In this document: in pieces, positions 11,691 to 24,100 of the stretch
Numbering within the stretch: position 1 is the stretch's first letter
Layout: every line of letters begins with the position of its first letter
Source of the DNA: Halichoerus grypus
Taxonomy: Eukaryota > Chordata > Mammalia > Carnivora > Phocidae
Reading direction: 5' to 3'
Length of the DNA: 64,000 nucleotides
Assembly: GCF_964656455.1 (NCBI RefSeq)
Contig: NC_135714.1
Span: 125,110,131 to 125,174,130 of the forward strand
Notes under the pieces: model-generated
Told to the model about the DNA's origin: nothing
What the model saw: only the letters and a program-made list of their open reading frames with translations
The model's database searches: none
Translations under genes and position numbers: made by a program

Positions 11691-12190
11691 GGTACTTTCA
11701 AAACCTATTCTGAAGATTCTAATGATTGCCTGGATAGTGCTTCTCTATTTCCATATAATCTATTATAATAAACAATTAAAAAGTAATTTTGGTTTTGCAA
11801 CCTTGTAACAAATATTAATGATTATTTACATAATAGTTTTAAAGGAAATGTTATTTTGGTAATATCTGTGATATTATAAACATATAAAATGAACATAATA
11901 AACAGTCACTCTGCTGTAAGCTAATATAAGCTCATAGGGAAAATGAATATGTTTAATTAAATTTAGGAAAAATGTATAGTTAAATCATTTGCAGTACAAT
12001 AATAAGGACCAAGAAATCATTATCTTTTTACTATTCCATTGGAATTTTCATCAACAGGCTAGATTAATAAATATCTTCATTTTACAAGGCAGGATGCTAG
12101 GCGATTTGTCTATGATCTGGTAAATCAGCGAGGGCAGCAGGGGGTAGCATAATCCTTGCGTGGACACAGCAAATCATACTTCCACTATTC
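11691..12190. other. Unassigned AT-rich intronic sequence
   Basis: No recognised gene or repeat. Confidence 0.5.
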
Positions 12191-12197
12191 TATAATA

Positions 12198-12452
12198 TTC
12201 ACCAGCATTTATTGAGGGAGAACAGGATGGCAGACATAGTTCTAAGTACTTTTTGAGTGTTAACCCATTTAATCCTTCCAACCACTCTATGAGTTAGGTG
12301 CTAGTGTAATCCTCATGTTGCAGGTGAGGAAACTGAGGCACAAGAGAGGTTAAGTAAGTCACCTAATGTCACAGGATTAGTAGTGGCAGGACCAGGCTTT
12401 GGAGTTAGGTGATGTGATTCTAGAAGCCGTGCTCTTAATCACCACATCATAT
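12198..12452 (-). repeat. MIR SINE, near full length, minus strand
   Basis: CAGCATTTATTGAGGGAG, AACCCATTTAATCCTTCC, GGTGAGGAAACTGAGGCACA, GAGGTTAAGTAAGTCACC and GTGCTCTTAATCACCAC cover almost the full MIR consensus in reverse. Confidence 0.9.
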
Positions 12453-12454
12453 TG

Positions 12455-13210
12455 TGATAATGGTTAAGATGGTAATGGAGAGAATGGAGAGCATGGAAAT
12501 CTACCAGAAGGACCCTATCTCTTTCCTCCTATTTCATTTTATCCAAGAATTATAGACATTCTGCCCTACAGATGTTTCAGCTGAAAACCTAACAAACAGG
12601 ATTGTTTATGCTCTTTCCCTTGCATTTACTGAGTTGCTAGTAGATAGCAAATTTACATCAGTAGCAAGAAGAGATACAGGGTTGTAGGAAAAATATGTTG
12701 AACACTGCTTTTGAAAAAGAATTGTATTACTTTTTCTTCTTACAGATGTATTAACTCTAGCGTTGCTAGATATTTCATTGTCAGCAAAACATCTAGAGAA
12801 AACAGGTAAATTCAACTATGTAGTTAAGTCATAACCAGTGAAGAATCCATGGTACCCCATTATCTATGCCAGTGGAGGGTAAGAGAGAGACGGGAGATGG
12901 AAATGTGAGGTGAGGATTCCTGACATCTCTTTCTCTGGAGAAGCTACAAAGCAGTGGGTCATTTCTAGCCTGATGCCACTTGCTACTTCTACTTCCTGTG
13001 TCCCCGAAATCTGTGCCTATTCTGACCTGGCCTGACAGCAGATGGTGATTCTTTTTTAAGCTTCAATTATTCAATTATTCAATAATAATTTCTACTGGAC
13101 AAGAATGACAAAATGTTATTTATGCAAGCCAGTAGTTCATTAAGTGGAACAGATAAGAATGTTATTAAAAGAATGTTATTAAAAATGTATACACATGACC
13201 TGTGATGAGA
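12455..13210. other. Unassigned intronic sequence
   Basis: No recognised gene or repeat. Confidence 0.5.
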
Positions 13211-13227
13211 CTTAAAACATCTTACTG

Positions 13228-13440
13228 GGGCACCTGGATAGCTCAGTCGGTTAATCATTCAACTCTTGATTTTGGCTCAGGTCATGATCCCAGGGTGGTG
13301 AGATGGAGCCTGTGTCGGGCTCCATGCTCAGCTCGGAGTCTACTTGAGATTCTCTCTCTCTTCCCTGCCCCTTCCCCTGCTCATGCTCTTTCTCTCAAAT
13401 AAATAAATAAATAAATACATAAATACATAAAATCTTTATA
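13228..13440 (+). mobile_element. Can-SINE, plus strand
   Basis: Head GGGGCACCTGGATAGCTCAG through an (AAAT)n/(AAATAC)n tail. Duplication AAAACATCTTACTG at 13214-13227 and AAAATATCTTACTG at 13441-13454. Confidence 0.95.
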
Positions 13441-13469
13441 AAAATATCTTACTGACAACTCCACCAGTT

Positions 13470-13725
13470 GCGACAGAATTAGCACTTAGGAGTGTGACTC
13501 CAACCTTGGCTCTGCATTTGCTAGCTTTGTGACCCTGAACAAGTCATTTAATCTAAGTCTCAGCCATCTTCATCTGTGAAATGGGATAAGAGTAAATAGA
13601 AAATACTGCCCTTAGGGTTCCTGTGAGTATTAAATGAGGTAAAACCTGTAAATAATAAGGTTGGGTAGAGTTGTAGACCCATAGCATACAAAGGCACACT
13701 GGTTGTTACTGGTGTTCATGATGAT
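13470..13725 (+). repeat. MIR SINE, plus strand
   Basis: CTAGCTTTGTGACCCTGAAC, AAGTCATTTAATCTAAGTCT, CATCTGTGAAATGGGATAAG and TATTAAATGAGGTAAAACC follow the MIR order. Confidence 0.88.
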
Positions 13726-14170
13726 GCTATTCTATCAGTTAGGGCTCATTTGATTTCATGGGACAGAAACCACCCCAATCTAATTTAGGCAAAATGGGAA
13801 CCTAGGGACTCAAATGCCACCAGGATTGGACTCTCCATTTCTCATCTTGGTTTCTCTCTGTGTGTGAGCTTTATTCTCTCAGCCATCCTCGCCATCCTCA
13901 CCAACCTCCATGGTTCTGGAAGCATCCAGGCTAACCCCTCACCAAAGAAGACTGGCTTCCATTAAAAAAAAAATTATTAGGTAAGCAATCTGATTGGCTG
14001 AGCTTGTTGAGAGACCCTCTCCTAGAGATTTGCTTCATAGGAGCAGGGAGTGGTGGTGGTGGTGAGATCTGTAACCCCAAGGTTAGAGACAAGACCAGAG
14101 CCAGCATAAAGTTGAAAATGGGAATGGTGCAACCAATGTTCTGGGAAGACGAAGACAATGGATGTCCTCC
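13726..14170. other. Unassigned intronic sequence
   Basis: No recognised gene or repeat. Confidence 0.5.
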
Positions 14171-14930
14171 AAATTGCTATTAAAAATTCTTCTGCTTAGC
14201 TGCTTCTCCCTCTGTGATTTTATCTCATTTAACACTACTATCCTACTTTGGATTATTCAAACAAAAGTTTCAAATTCATCTCTGTCTCCATCCTGTCTCT
14301 GTACTTTCATCAACCCAGCCGGAAAACATTGTAAAATTGTAAAATGTCTCTCAAATGTGTCCATTATGAGTTATGCCACCACCACCTGAGTTCAGGGTTC
14401 AGTATTCCTCACCTGAAATATTTCAGAAAAGTCCTTAAATTGCTTTTCCTTCCTCTGCGTTCTCTTTTCAATTTGTCCTACACACAACTGCCAGGCTATC
14501 TTCTAAAACAAGTTCCTGTCCTACTTAGGTCTTTGAGGATTTCATCCCACCACCCTGTCTTTCCAGCTTCCCCCAGCTAACAGCCCCAGTCCCTCAACAC
14601 CGATACTCTAGCGTGACCAGAATGCATTTTCTGCCCTCCTGGGCCTTTACTCATGCTCCCTCCTCTCTGCTGAGAGGACAACTCCCATTTATCTCAAAAG
14701 GTTCAATTCAAATGTCATCACCTCAATCTCCAAATGAGATGAAGCCTCCCTGTTGCTGTTCCAGCTCTTGGTTCCGATTATAAGTATGGCACAAGTATGT
14801 GTTGGGTGTCTATTTCCCCTATGGATGATGCAGTCTTTCAGCATGGTAAGAATCCACTTGAGCATAAAAAATTGCCCAGACCTATTTTTCAACAATGTGC
14901 ACCAAACTGAAGTTTAAAACAAACAAAAGT
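14171..14930 (+). repeat. Ancient LINE-like repeat, family uncertain
   Basis: Pyrimidine-rich strand with TATCTTCTAAAACAAGTTCC, CTGGGCCTTTACTCATGCTC and CAATTCAAATGTCATCACCT. This order is familiar from old mammalian LINE-derived repeats (L2/CR1-like). The family is not assigned with certainty. Confidence 0.45.
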
Positions 14931-15264
14931 CCTTCATAAACATAGTTACTACCATTTCTTGCTCATGTGGCTTTCGGCCAGATTTACTCAGGATACCAAA
15001 AACTCTAGGGCTCTATTTTTCTCCCTATTTTATTGTTTTTGCTTTATAATTCTTTTGATTATTTTTTCATCTTATTGGGTCATCTTTAAATGCTCTTTAC
15101 TACTTGTTAGCTTTTAATAACTTTCTTTAGTGTTTTAGGTTGAGACGAGCTGCTGAAATGACTAACTGCTATGATCAAGCCTATGCTGAAGGTTTTTAGT
15201 GTGAACCATCTATATACAACCTACTCAAAACATTCATTAAAGTCTTTAAATTTTTAAAGGAATG

Positions 15265-15840
15265 GAAAGAAATAGTAGCCATTTTTTTTCATATTACAAA
15301 ATCAGTATATATTAACTGTAGAAAATTTGGGGAATATAGATCCATCATTCTCCCAAAAATAAAAAATTAAAGTCCATCCATCCATTATTCCAGCTCCCAC
15401 AGATAACCACTGAAAACAATTTGGTGTTTCTAGTATCTTCATATATGCCTATGTCTTATATGTATGTATGTAAACCTATGTATGTGTGGTCATAATGTAC
15501 ATTATTTCGTACCCTGATTTTTTGCTTAATATATTGATAATACTTTTATTATTATAAAAATACTATTGTGTCATTTTTATTGGCTGCATTATTTTGCATC
15601 ACAGGATACCCAACAATGTTTAATCAATTTGCTATCGTACATTTACCTTGTTTCTAGATTGTTCACCATTACAAACAGTGCTTATAACATTGTATATACA
15701 GGTTGAAGCCAAATCTTTATATCTATTAATAACTATACAAACAATATTGTAGCTAAATATTTATATGTATTAATAACAATTTCCTGCAGATAAATTCTGT
15801 AATGAGTAATCCCTGACTCATGCAAAAAGTGTGAGACTTC
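15265..15840 (-). repeat. Old L1-like repeat fragment, minus strand
   Basis: TGTAGAAAATTTGGGGAATA, AGATAACCACTGAAAACAAT, TGGCTGCATTATTTTGCATC and TTGTTTCTAGATTGTTCACC. The order resembles old L1M-type 3' regions in reverse. Strongly diverged. Confidence 0.5.
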
Positions 15841-15849
15841 TTCAAAGTT

Positions 15850-15985
15850 ACCATTTATTGAATGCTTACTAAGTGCCAAGCACATAACTATTTTATCTCA
15901 TTTAATCCCAACAGCAACTTTATCCTGCTTATTTTACAGGTGTGGAAAAGGAAGCTTAGAAGTCACGTGATTTGCACAGGTATAG
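15850..15985 (-). repeat. MIR SINE, minus strand
   Basis: TTATTGAATGCTTACTAAGT, CTCATTTAATCCCAACAGC, TTTTACAGGTGTGGAAAAG and GTCACGTGATTTGCACAGG. Confidence 0.8.
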
Positions 15986-15989
15986 TCAG

Positions 15990-16372
15990 GAATGTCAGCG
16001 CCCCTCCCATAATCTCTGCAGCCAAGGCTGCTGATGTCAGCCCCTGGAACTTTCTGTCCAGTGGCTGGGATATGGTCAACTGGAACTGACAGTTAGTGTC
16101 CCTGGAAGCTGCTCTCTCAACCAATGATGGATGGGAAACAAGGAATAAATGCACCAGCCCCTTTGTCCCTCCACTGGATAACTGATCCATTTCTATACTG
16201 TTTCCCAGAGTGTTCTAGCAAAATTAAGCTCCATTTCCCTATAGTGGCAGCACACCTTCCATAGGTTCCTTCTTTTGCCTGACTCTCCGGCTGGCAGAAC
16301 CTCTCCCAAATAAAGCACCTGTACTCAAATCCATGTCTCAGAGTCTGCTACTGGGGAAACTCAAATAAAAAA
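15990..16372 (+). mobile_element. Possible ERVL-type solo LTR fragment, plus strand
   Basis: The 3' part CCCAAATAAAGCACCTGTAC, TCAAATCCATGTCTCAGAGT and CTGCTACTGGGGAAA resembles the R/U5 end of old mammalian LTRs, with AATAAA near 16311 as the polyadenylation signal. The 5' boundary is not clear. Confidence 0.42.
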
Positions 16373-16374
16373 AC

Positions 16375-18490
16375 ATCAGGATTGTTAATCTCATGACACA
16401 AAAATGTTCACCTATCATGGCCCATGCTTTTACAGAAACTCAAAGAATGCTTTGTGAATTTGCAAAAAAAATATCGAAAATGTGTATTTGAGCAAGAACC
16501 ATAAGGCACATTCAGACTGCAATCAAAGGTATTCTGTGACTAAGTTATTTTATGTTATTTATTTATTTTGAAACTCTAGCACATAGAATGCAGTTAGCCG
16601 CATTTTTCACAGCAGGACACACTTTTATTCATCTGTGCATGGCCCCTCAATTGCTTTTTTGTTTTTAATTTTTTTATTGTTTATTATTTTTATTTTTTTT
16701 ACTCCCGATTGTTTCTAATACAGTTTTCTCCTTCATCCTCCCTCCCCACTCTTACTCCCTTTCCTCTCATAGGCCCTCTGCCCATGTGTTGCTGGAGATT
16801 CTCTGAAGAGAGGGGCTGGGCCTGAATTCCGCACTCGAATCCTTACCCACCCTGGCACTCCCGATACCCACTTCCACTTCTAACCACAGTTCTCAGTACT
16901 CACATCCTTGCTAACCTGATACTGTTTGACTTTTTAACTTTTTCCCTCTAAGTCATGATTTTATGTAAGAGAATATTAACCTTCTCCATTGAAATGCTCA
17001 CAAACAAAAGCTGTTATACACATCTAAATAATCAACTCTTGATTATTCAGGAATTGAACGTCATTTTGTGGATTGGTTAGTTTCTCTTTTATCTTCCTTC
17101 TCTTTCTCTATCCCTGGCCATCATCGTTATCATTTAAGAAAAAAAAAGGGGGGCGTTTAACAGAAGACATTCATGGGAAAAGTGGAGACTTAAACAAGAC
17201 TGTTTTACTAGTTAACTAAGCTTTTAAATGTTTAATGAGGAGAAAGTAGAAATTGCTAGGTAACATCATTTCTTAAGTGTATGGACTGAATATTGGGAGT
17301 ATAGAGTTAATGCTATTTTTAAAGTCTAGTATATGTTATTTTTACTGAGCACTACTTCTACTGAAGAATTTCTAATGTCAAGATAGGTGTTAACTGAAGA
17401 TCAAGTAATTGTCTATCCTACAGATATGTCTATCTTACAGATATATAACAGGTATCTACTGTTATATAAGTTTTAAGATAAGTTTTACGATGCTGAATCA
17501 CATTTTTCCTTCTGAAGTTACCCCTCTGTACCACAGAGGGAAAGCGAGAATTTGGCTCCATGTATAATGACTTAGTATGGTCTCCACACTATTAAGACCT
17601 CTGATCCTACGATCATCTCTGTGTTCTTGCAGCTGTGCTGCCTCTTCTTTTGCAGCCTCTAGATCCACGTGTGCTAACAGCTGTGCTGCTGCCTCTAGGT
17701 CTGTCACACAGTCTTGTGATGAACTATGCAGGTTGCTTTATTGCGCCAGAGAACATTTTCAGATGCTAGGCCTTGAGCTTTAAGGAATATACATACATTA
17801 TGTTCCATATGTCACTATTCGGTAGAGTTGATGAGGGTACTCAATTTTTGCAGTCTGGAAGTTCATCCCCTTTAGAATGAACCAAATCAAAATAACTATC
17901 CTTCTTTCATTTTCTCACAAAACGAGTATCAGAAACTTTTGCACTATTTCTGAAGATGTGAATGACTGGAAACAAAAATTCCGGCAGTTTTGTAAAATGC
18001 TACTCAAGCAGCACTTTCTTTTTAGAATGAATAATCAACATCATCATTAAGTTTTGGTTAAAGTGGCATTCTACATCTCAAGGGGATCCAAAACGAGCTT
18101 TCACATTTCAAAAAACCCCCCCAAAAAAACAACAAACAAAAACCCAAACAATAAATTTTATGGCTAGAAAATCAGTTTTTATATTAATTTAGGCCATGAA
18201 CTTTCTTTCTTGACATAAAACATCTCTTCCTTTCCATGACAGTCTATGACTTTAAATTTTTGCCTACAGATTCCTGTTTAAAAAAAAAAAATCAGATTTT
18301 CATTTTTTTGAGTATTCTGATTTTCCTATAATGCATTTGTCATTTAAATGACAAATACTATAATCTATATGACAAATACCATAATTCTTCATCATTTAAA
18401 AAGAAGAAAAAAAGCACACATGTTATTTTCCTAAGCTATAACATTGTAAAGGAAAAGAACCATCAGGAGAATTAAATAGGAAAAATGTTT
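16375..18490. other. Unassigned intronic sequence
   Basis: Mostly AT-rich. A more complex patch at 17490-17780 holds a short internal duplication on the minus strand (see findings). No gene recognised. Confidence 0.5.
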
Positions 18491-18505
18491 AAAGAGAGTC
18501 CAACT

Positions 18506-18712
18506 GGGGCGCCTGGGTGGCTCAGTCACTGGGCGTCTGCCTTCGGCTCGGGTCATGAAACCAGGGTCCTGGGATCGAGCCCTGCCTCGGGCTCCCTGCT
18601 CTGCGGGGAGCCTGCTTCTCCCTCTCCCCCTCCCCATGCTTGTGTTCCCTCTCTCGCTGGTCTCTCTCTGTCAAATAAATAAATAAGATCTTTAAAAAAT
18701 AAATAAATAAAT
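18506..18712 (+). mobile_element. Can-SINE, plus strand
   Basis: Near-consensus head GGGGCGCCTGGGTGGCTCAG and an (AAAT)n tail. Exact duplication AAAGAGAGTCCAACT at 18491-18505 and 18713-18727, so probably a fairly recent insertion. Confidence 0.96.
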
Positions 18713-18729
18713 AAAGAGAGTCCAACTCC

Positions 18730-20040
18730 CCTTTAATGAGAAAATTTAAAAAAACCATTCAATTTACTAAGATTCTAGTCTGCAATCTTTCCTACAAAAA
18801 TTTATATTAAATTATTACTGTAAGGTTATCTGCTTTGCTGTTTTAGAAAGGTCATGACTTTAAATACAAAGATAACAGTAGCAAAATTATTAGTAAAACA
18901 TTTTACATTAGCATAATCTCCAAATTATTAAAATATGTTTTTCATGAACTACTTAACATGCTATTTTCCAAGTAAGGCTAACTGTTCAAAAGGTATAAAA
19001 TAAGATCAGATATGGAATACATACTTACACCATGCCTCAAATTATTGCTTATAATAATTTTGAGTAATATAATTCGATGCAGTTTGGAAATAAATCTCTT
19101 TTTTCAATTAGGAAATGACTATTTACTTCTATCGTGTTTCTAATCCTATCACTTTTCTATTGCTTGTCAGATAATGGGTATTTTGAGCCTTTCTCTATGA
19201 GCAGAATGTATGGAATGAAAGAAAGTGCTATTTGTGTACTGGCGGGGGTGCGTGTGTGGGGGGGGTGATGCTAAACAGGAGATCTGTGTGGCAACAATTG
19301 GGGGAAATGGGATCTGTAACAGCTGCTCCTTTTAGATTCCCAAGAAGGAGACTGCCTGAGGTGGGTCATGGGACAAAAGGATAAAGCGGATGAGAACTCT
19401 GATGTAAAGCAGGAAAATGACTGCTGAGACCTCTGAGCTTACACCTGAATCGTCTCAAGCTGAGTGGCGAGCCCTCTTTAGCATGCTTCAGAAGCTGGTG
19501 ATGAACTACACAGTACCAGGAGGCAAACTGGCTGCAAGCAGAATTGTCTGCATGTTTTGTATAATAACCCGTGGTCCTCTGGGGAAAGGAGGCCATGATT
19601 TCCTCTGTGCCAGCATCTGAGCTCTCCTCAGATACTGAGGCCATTAAACAAGAACAGAAGGGTCAAATTTAGGTAATGATTTCTAATTGGCAAATAAACG
19701 CAACTTCTATTTAATGGGCAGTGAATAGCTCTGATCTTTAAATAAAGAAATTACTCAAATTCCTTTTTTGCGGGGATAAATCCCATTTTTTTTCACTCAA
19801 GGAAAAGTTATTAATAAATTAATAGGAAAAAGTTTTCTATCCAATGTAGGTTTATTACCTTTCCATTGTAAAAATATGTGCCGATACAAAGATAAATTTA
19901 AGCACTTTGTAATTTATATATAATAACTTTAGTAAATTACAGTTGAAAACTAGGTATAAAGCAGCACTTAAAATAGATACTCAATAAATGTTACCTACCA
20001 GAGTATCATTGCTATCATTACTCAGTGCTAATTATATCAT
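18730..20040. other. Unassigned intronic sequence
   Basis: Includes a G-rich patch at 19241-19267 and a higher-complexity block at 19350-19660 with no recognised protein or repeat. Confidence 0.5.
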
Positions 20041-20044
20041 AGCC

Positions 20045-20235
20045 TGTGGTAATAATAATATCTTACATTTGAAAACTGTTTCTAGTCTAAAGTGTAAACA
20101 TACATTTTTTCCATTTGCTCTTCACAAAGAAAAAGCGAAGCTGCCATTGCCATCCCTATTTTACACATGAAACTGAGCCTCCAAGAAGTTAAGTGACTAA
20201 ACTAAGGTCAGTAGCTGGTATGTGGCACACAGGAA
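20045..20235 (-). repeat. MIR SINE, minus strand
   Basis: ATTTTACACATGAAACTGAG, CAAGAAGTTAAGTGACTAAA and GTCAGTAGCTGGTATGTGG in MIR order. Confidence 0.75.
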
Positions 20236-20285
20236 AAGTTATTAAGATCCATGTCTTCTAGCCTATTTGTTAGAGCACCATAGGC

Positions 20286-20357
20286 TCTTTCTTTCTTTCT
20301 TTTTTCTTTCTTTCTTTCTTTTTCTTTCTTTCTTTCTTTCTTTCTTTCTTTTTTTTA
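20286..20357. repeat. (TTTC)n microsatellite
   Basis: About 70 bases of CTTT repeats with short T-run interruptions, formed at the SINE tail; on the minus strand it is (GAAA)n. Confidence 0.95.
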
Positions 20358-20569
20358 AGTTTTTATTTATTTATCAGAGAGAAAGAGACAGAGAGAGAGA
20401 GTGTGCGTGTGCGTGCAAGTGCACAAGGGCGGGGGAAGAGCAGAGGGAGAAGCAGGCTCCCCACTGAACAAAGCACCTGATGGGGGACTCGATTTTAGGA
20501 CTTGAAAGTCAGGGGTCATGACTTGAGCCAAAGACAGACACTGAACCGACTGAACCACCCAGGCGCCCC
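20293..20569 (-). mobile_element. Can-SINE, minus strand, with expanded tail
   Basis: SINE body from 20352 to its head end GAACCACCCAGGCGCCCC. The tail has grown into a (TTTC)n tract. Duplication CATAGGCTCTTTCT at 20279-20292 and CATAAGCTCTTTCT at 20570-20583. Confidence 0.93.
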
Positions 20570-20944
20570 CATAAGCTCTTTCTATACAATAGTTACCTCC
20601 CATATAAAGATCGTACATCAAAACCTACTGTCAGCTCAAATATTTGACCGTTTAATGATTAGAGAGCTATTGCTATGTACACTTGAACTATATTACATAA
20701 AGGTGCTCTTTATCATGTAATAGAGCTCCTAAATAAACTCCTACTTCAACATCTTTGATGTAGACTTTCGCCTACACTTTTAACATTTTATTCTATGTTA
20801 ACTACTGGTTTGGCAATACTGGAGCCTAGAGCAAAACCCAGAAATTGTGATTTTATAGATGTTTGACCATTTAGCCCTTTGGAAAATAAGTCTGTTATGC
20901 ATATTAATGGTGATATAATAGTTATGGTTCTATTTTAGATCCTA

Positions 20945-21150
20945 TACCACAAACTCTACACACGTTTTCTTACTTAATTCTCACAAAGCTGTTTGAGTTA
21001 GAGGGTCGTAGTGTCCCCATTTTATAGATGAAGAAACTAATGCTTCCAAAGGTTAAGTCGCTTGTGCAATGTCACATGATGAGGTAGGAGCAAAACTGGC
21101 ATTCTGTCCTCCATCAGCCTGATTTTAAAGCCCATCATCTTAACCATTTT
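20945..21150 (-). repeat. MIR SINE, minus strand
   Basis: CATTTTATAGATGAAGAAAC, AGGTTAAGTCGCTTGTGCAA and CATCATCTTAACCATTTTG. Confidence 0.82.
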
Positions 21151-21159
21151 GTTGCCCTC

Positions 21160-24100
21160 ACACTCCAATGAGTTGTTAAATATACTTTTAAAAGCCTGTT
21201 GAGAGTTCCTTATTCAAGAAATGCTACAATTTACTGCCTTTACTTCATGCAAACTTCTAATCAAAGATCTGGTAGCAGATGTGAGCATTTGTATCCACCC
21301 CAGGCAACTCTAACCAGGTATCATGGTACCGTATTAAACTGGCTCCAAACAGTCCTTTACATGGAGCCTGAAGCAGACAGGAAAGGGCAAACATGCAGAT
21401 GCACAGAAGCAAATGCTCTTACAGACAAACCCATTTAGCCCACATACATTAGAAGGTATAGTCCAGCAGAAAAAATGTATCATAACATCATATTCTGCAC
21501 ATGTACAGAACTCGGCAGAGTCGAAGTATTTGAAATAACGCACAAAGGACCTGACTGCAGACAGAGCCTCAGATAGCCTCTTTCTTGATCTCTCTTTTGC
21601 CTTGTCTTCTTTACTTTCTTTCCCTCTCTCTCCTTTTATTATTTTTTCTTTACATTTTTTTTCTTATGACATGTGTTCAAGAATCTGTCACATGTAGTGC
21701 AAGAGAATAAGAAATAATTAAGGCAAGAGTATTTGCTTCCTTCCCTTTCCCAGTCTACTCATTCTGGTACAGCTGCCTTGGTATTTCTTCCTTTCTCCCC
21801 CAAACCAGCCCCACTCCTCCTGGGTTTATTATGCAGATCAGAGTTATCATTTGGAGTGGGGAAGGGAGGGGAGTAGGGATGTAAGAAGTAGAAATGAGCT
21901 TGCTGAAAAGAGTCCCGCATTCCTTGATCAGGGGGGAAAAGAGGCAGAAGGACAGAAGAAAGGAGAGGAGCGGTGAACCATGAGCGAGTGGAATACAGGA
22001 GGGAACTCTGGGTTAAGGGAGTGATGTGAGGATACAGGCTTCAGAATATCTAGAGACAGACAAATTGAAAACCTTTTTAAATGGAAGGAGAGAGGAGTTT
22101 AAAAAATAATATTACTGGGAGTTAAGAATTTTATCTCTTTTACTGTTCTTTGAGGACAAGTAAGTAGAAATTGAAATTACTTTTCTTTTAGCTTGCTGGA
22201 TTTTTTTCTTTTAATATGATATACTGAGAGTGAGCTGTGAAGAACACAGATTTATTTGGGTTATGCAACGGTTTCGGCGGTAGATAAGTCTTCACTTATA
22301 AAAGTGACCACAAGGAAAACTTGTTTGATGTACATTACTGTGGAATCTGCCAAGGTATCTGTATGTCAGCTAGACTGTCATTTGGATCAAGATCCCACTG
22401 CTATCAAGGATGGGGTGACTTTTAAGGCAGAAGGTAATAAAACTAAATAGAGAAAGGAACAACTGCAAGAATTATCTCCCCCCAAACTTTGGTCAGCTAA
22501 ACATTATAATCAAATAAGTCATCCTTTGTTAGAAATGCCTTCTGATATATAATGACTTTCCCTTTATTTATATATATTGAGTTGAAAGAATAAATACAAT
22601 TTAATTTCAATTACCTAGCGAAACTCTAAGAATGTATCATTTCACAAATATTATCCATACCCTTTATTGTTAATATTTATCAACAATTTATGAGTTGCTA
22701 GAATATTAGTGTAACTATTTTTTTCCGATACATTATTTATTTGCATTTTTTTATGGGATGCTGCTGATAAAGCTAGAGATTTAGGTTAACCATGTATATG
22801 TTAGAAACATTCTAAGCTATTATAAAGATGCTGACAAGTATGCAAATATAAAGATGGCTATTGTTTTATATATGAAATAATTAAATAATAGTACATGTGA
22901 TGAATCTTGTACTATTTGCAAAAGCAAACAAAGTATCGATATGATGAATTTTGCTTTCATAGTATAATTTTTGATAGGCTACATTATTGCTAAATAAGAA
23001 GCAAATAATTCACTGAATGTACTGAAGATTGTTAAAGTTAGTGTTCCTAAAATTATTAAGTGGAATGGAATATTTAGAGAGAAAGAAAATTCATGCATAA
23101 AACAGTGCTAAGGGAGGCCCTCCCCTTTTCTTAAATTAACTTTATAGTTGCAATATTTGATTGTGGAAGTGGGTCCAACTTTGCAAAAACCTTGAATGTG
23201 ACTTTTAGTAAAATATTTTTCTCTTTGAAATTTTAAGACTTCATAAGATACATTTACCTTCTAAAATTCAGAATTTACTCTACTTGTAACATGTGCAGGT
23301 CTAAATTGATGATGGCCAAAGGGAATTAATATTTCTTTTCTCGGCACCTGATAAATGCAGGTAGCATTTTCACCTTTAAATGTCAGGGTCTCGATGACCT
23401 CCTGCACAGGTTTATTAGAGTAACTGTCACTTCTCGTCCCCAAATACCCTTTCTTCATTAGCAGGGATATCAGCCCTAAATAAATCCATTATTTGGTCTT
23501 AGTTTAACCCTATTCTCTCATCCAATAAAGAACGTTTTATTGGCAAGGAATGGATGACCAAACTGTTCATATGCTTGTCAATATATCTTTCTATTACATG
23601 TATTAATCATTTATTAGTAGATTAAGGCCCTTAAATTAAGATCCATTAGCAAAATTTCAAAAATCCCTTCTGTTTCAGATCGTCAGAACTATTAATCAGT
23701 AATATTTACTCATGACAGGTTTCTCTAAGCCAACTTTCTTTGAACAAATCACGTAAACATCTTTAAACAGATGAACATTATTGAAAGGGAGAAATCCGTG
23801 AGGGAAAGGGGCAAATGTAGAGCAAGTTACTAAAACTTTAAAAAGAGTATATGGACTTGAAGCCAAGAATGAAAGACTGACCATGAAAAGGGGAGGGAAA
23901 TGCTGAATCTAACTATCTGCTGTCTCTGGCTGGCTCCAACATGACCAAGCTGATTTCAGGGCATTCTTACCCCTCTCCACAGCCACACTGTGACAGCAAC
24001 ACCATCCATGCCTTCAAACAGATGAAGATAGTGTTGGTCATACTGCACAGGGTGGGGAGGTAGGAAAAGAGAGGATTTCAAAAGAAAAAATTTTTTGTAT

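Noticed and set aside
20286..20357. CRISPR-like or regulatory repeat array
   Set aside because: Simple tetranucleotide microsatellite without spacers, in a mammalian genome.
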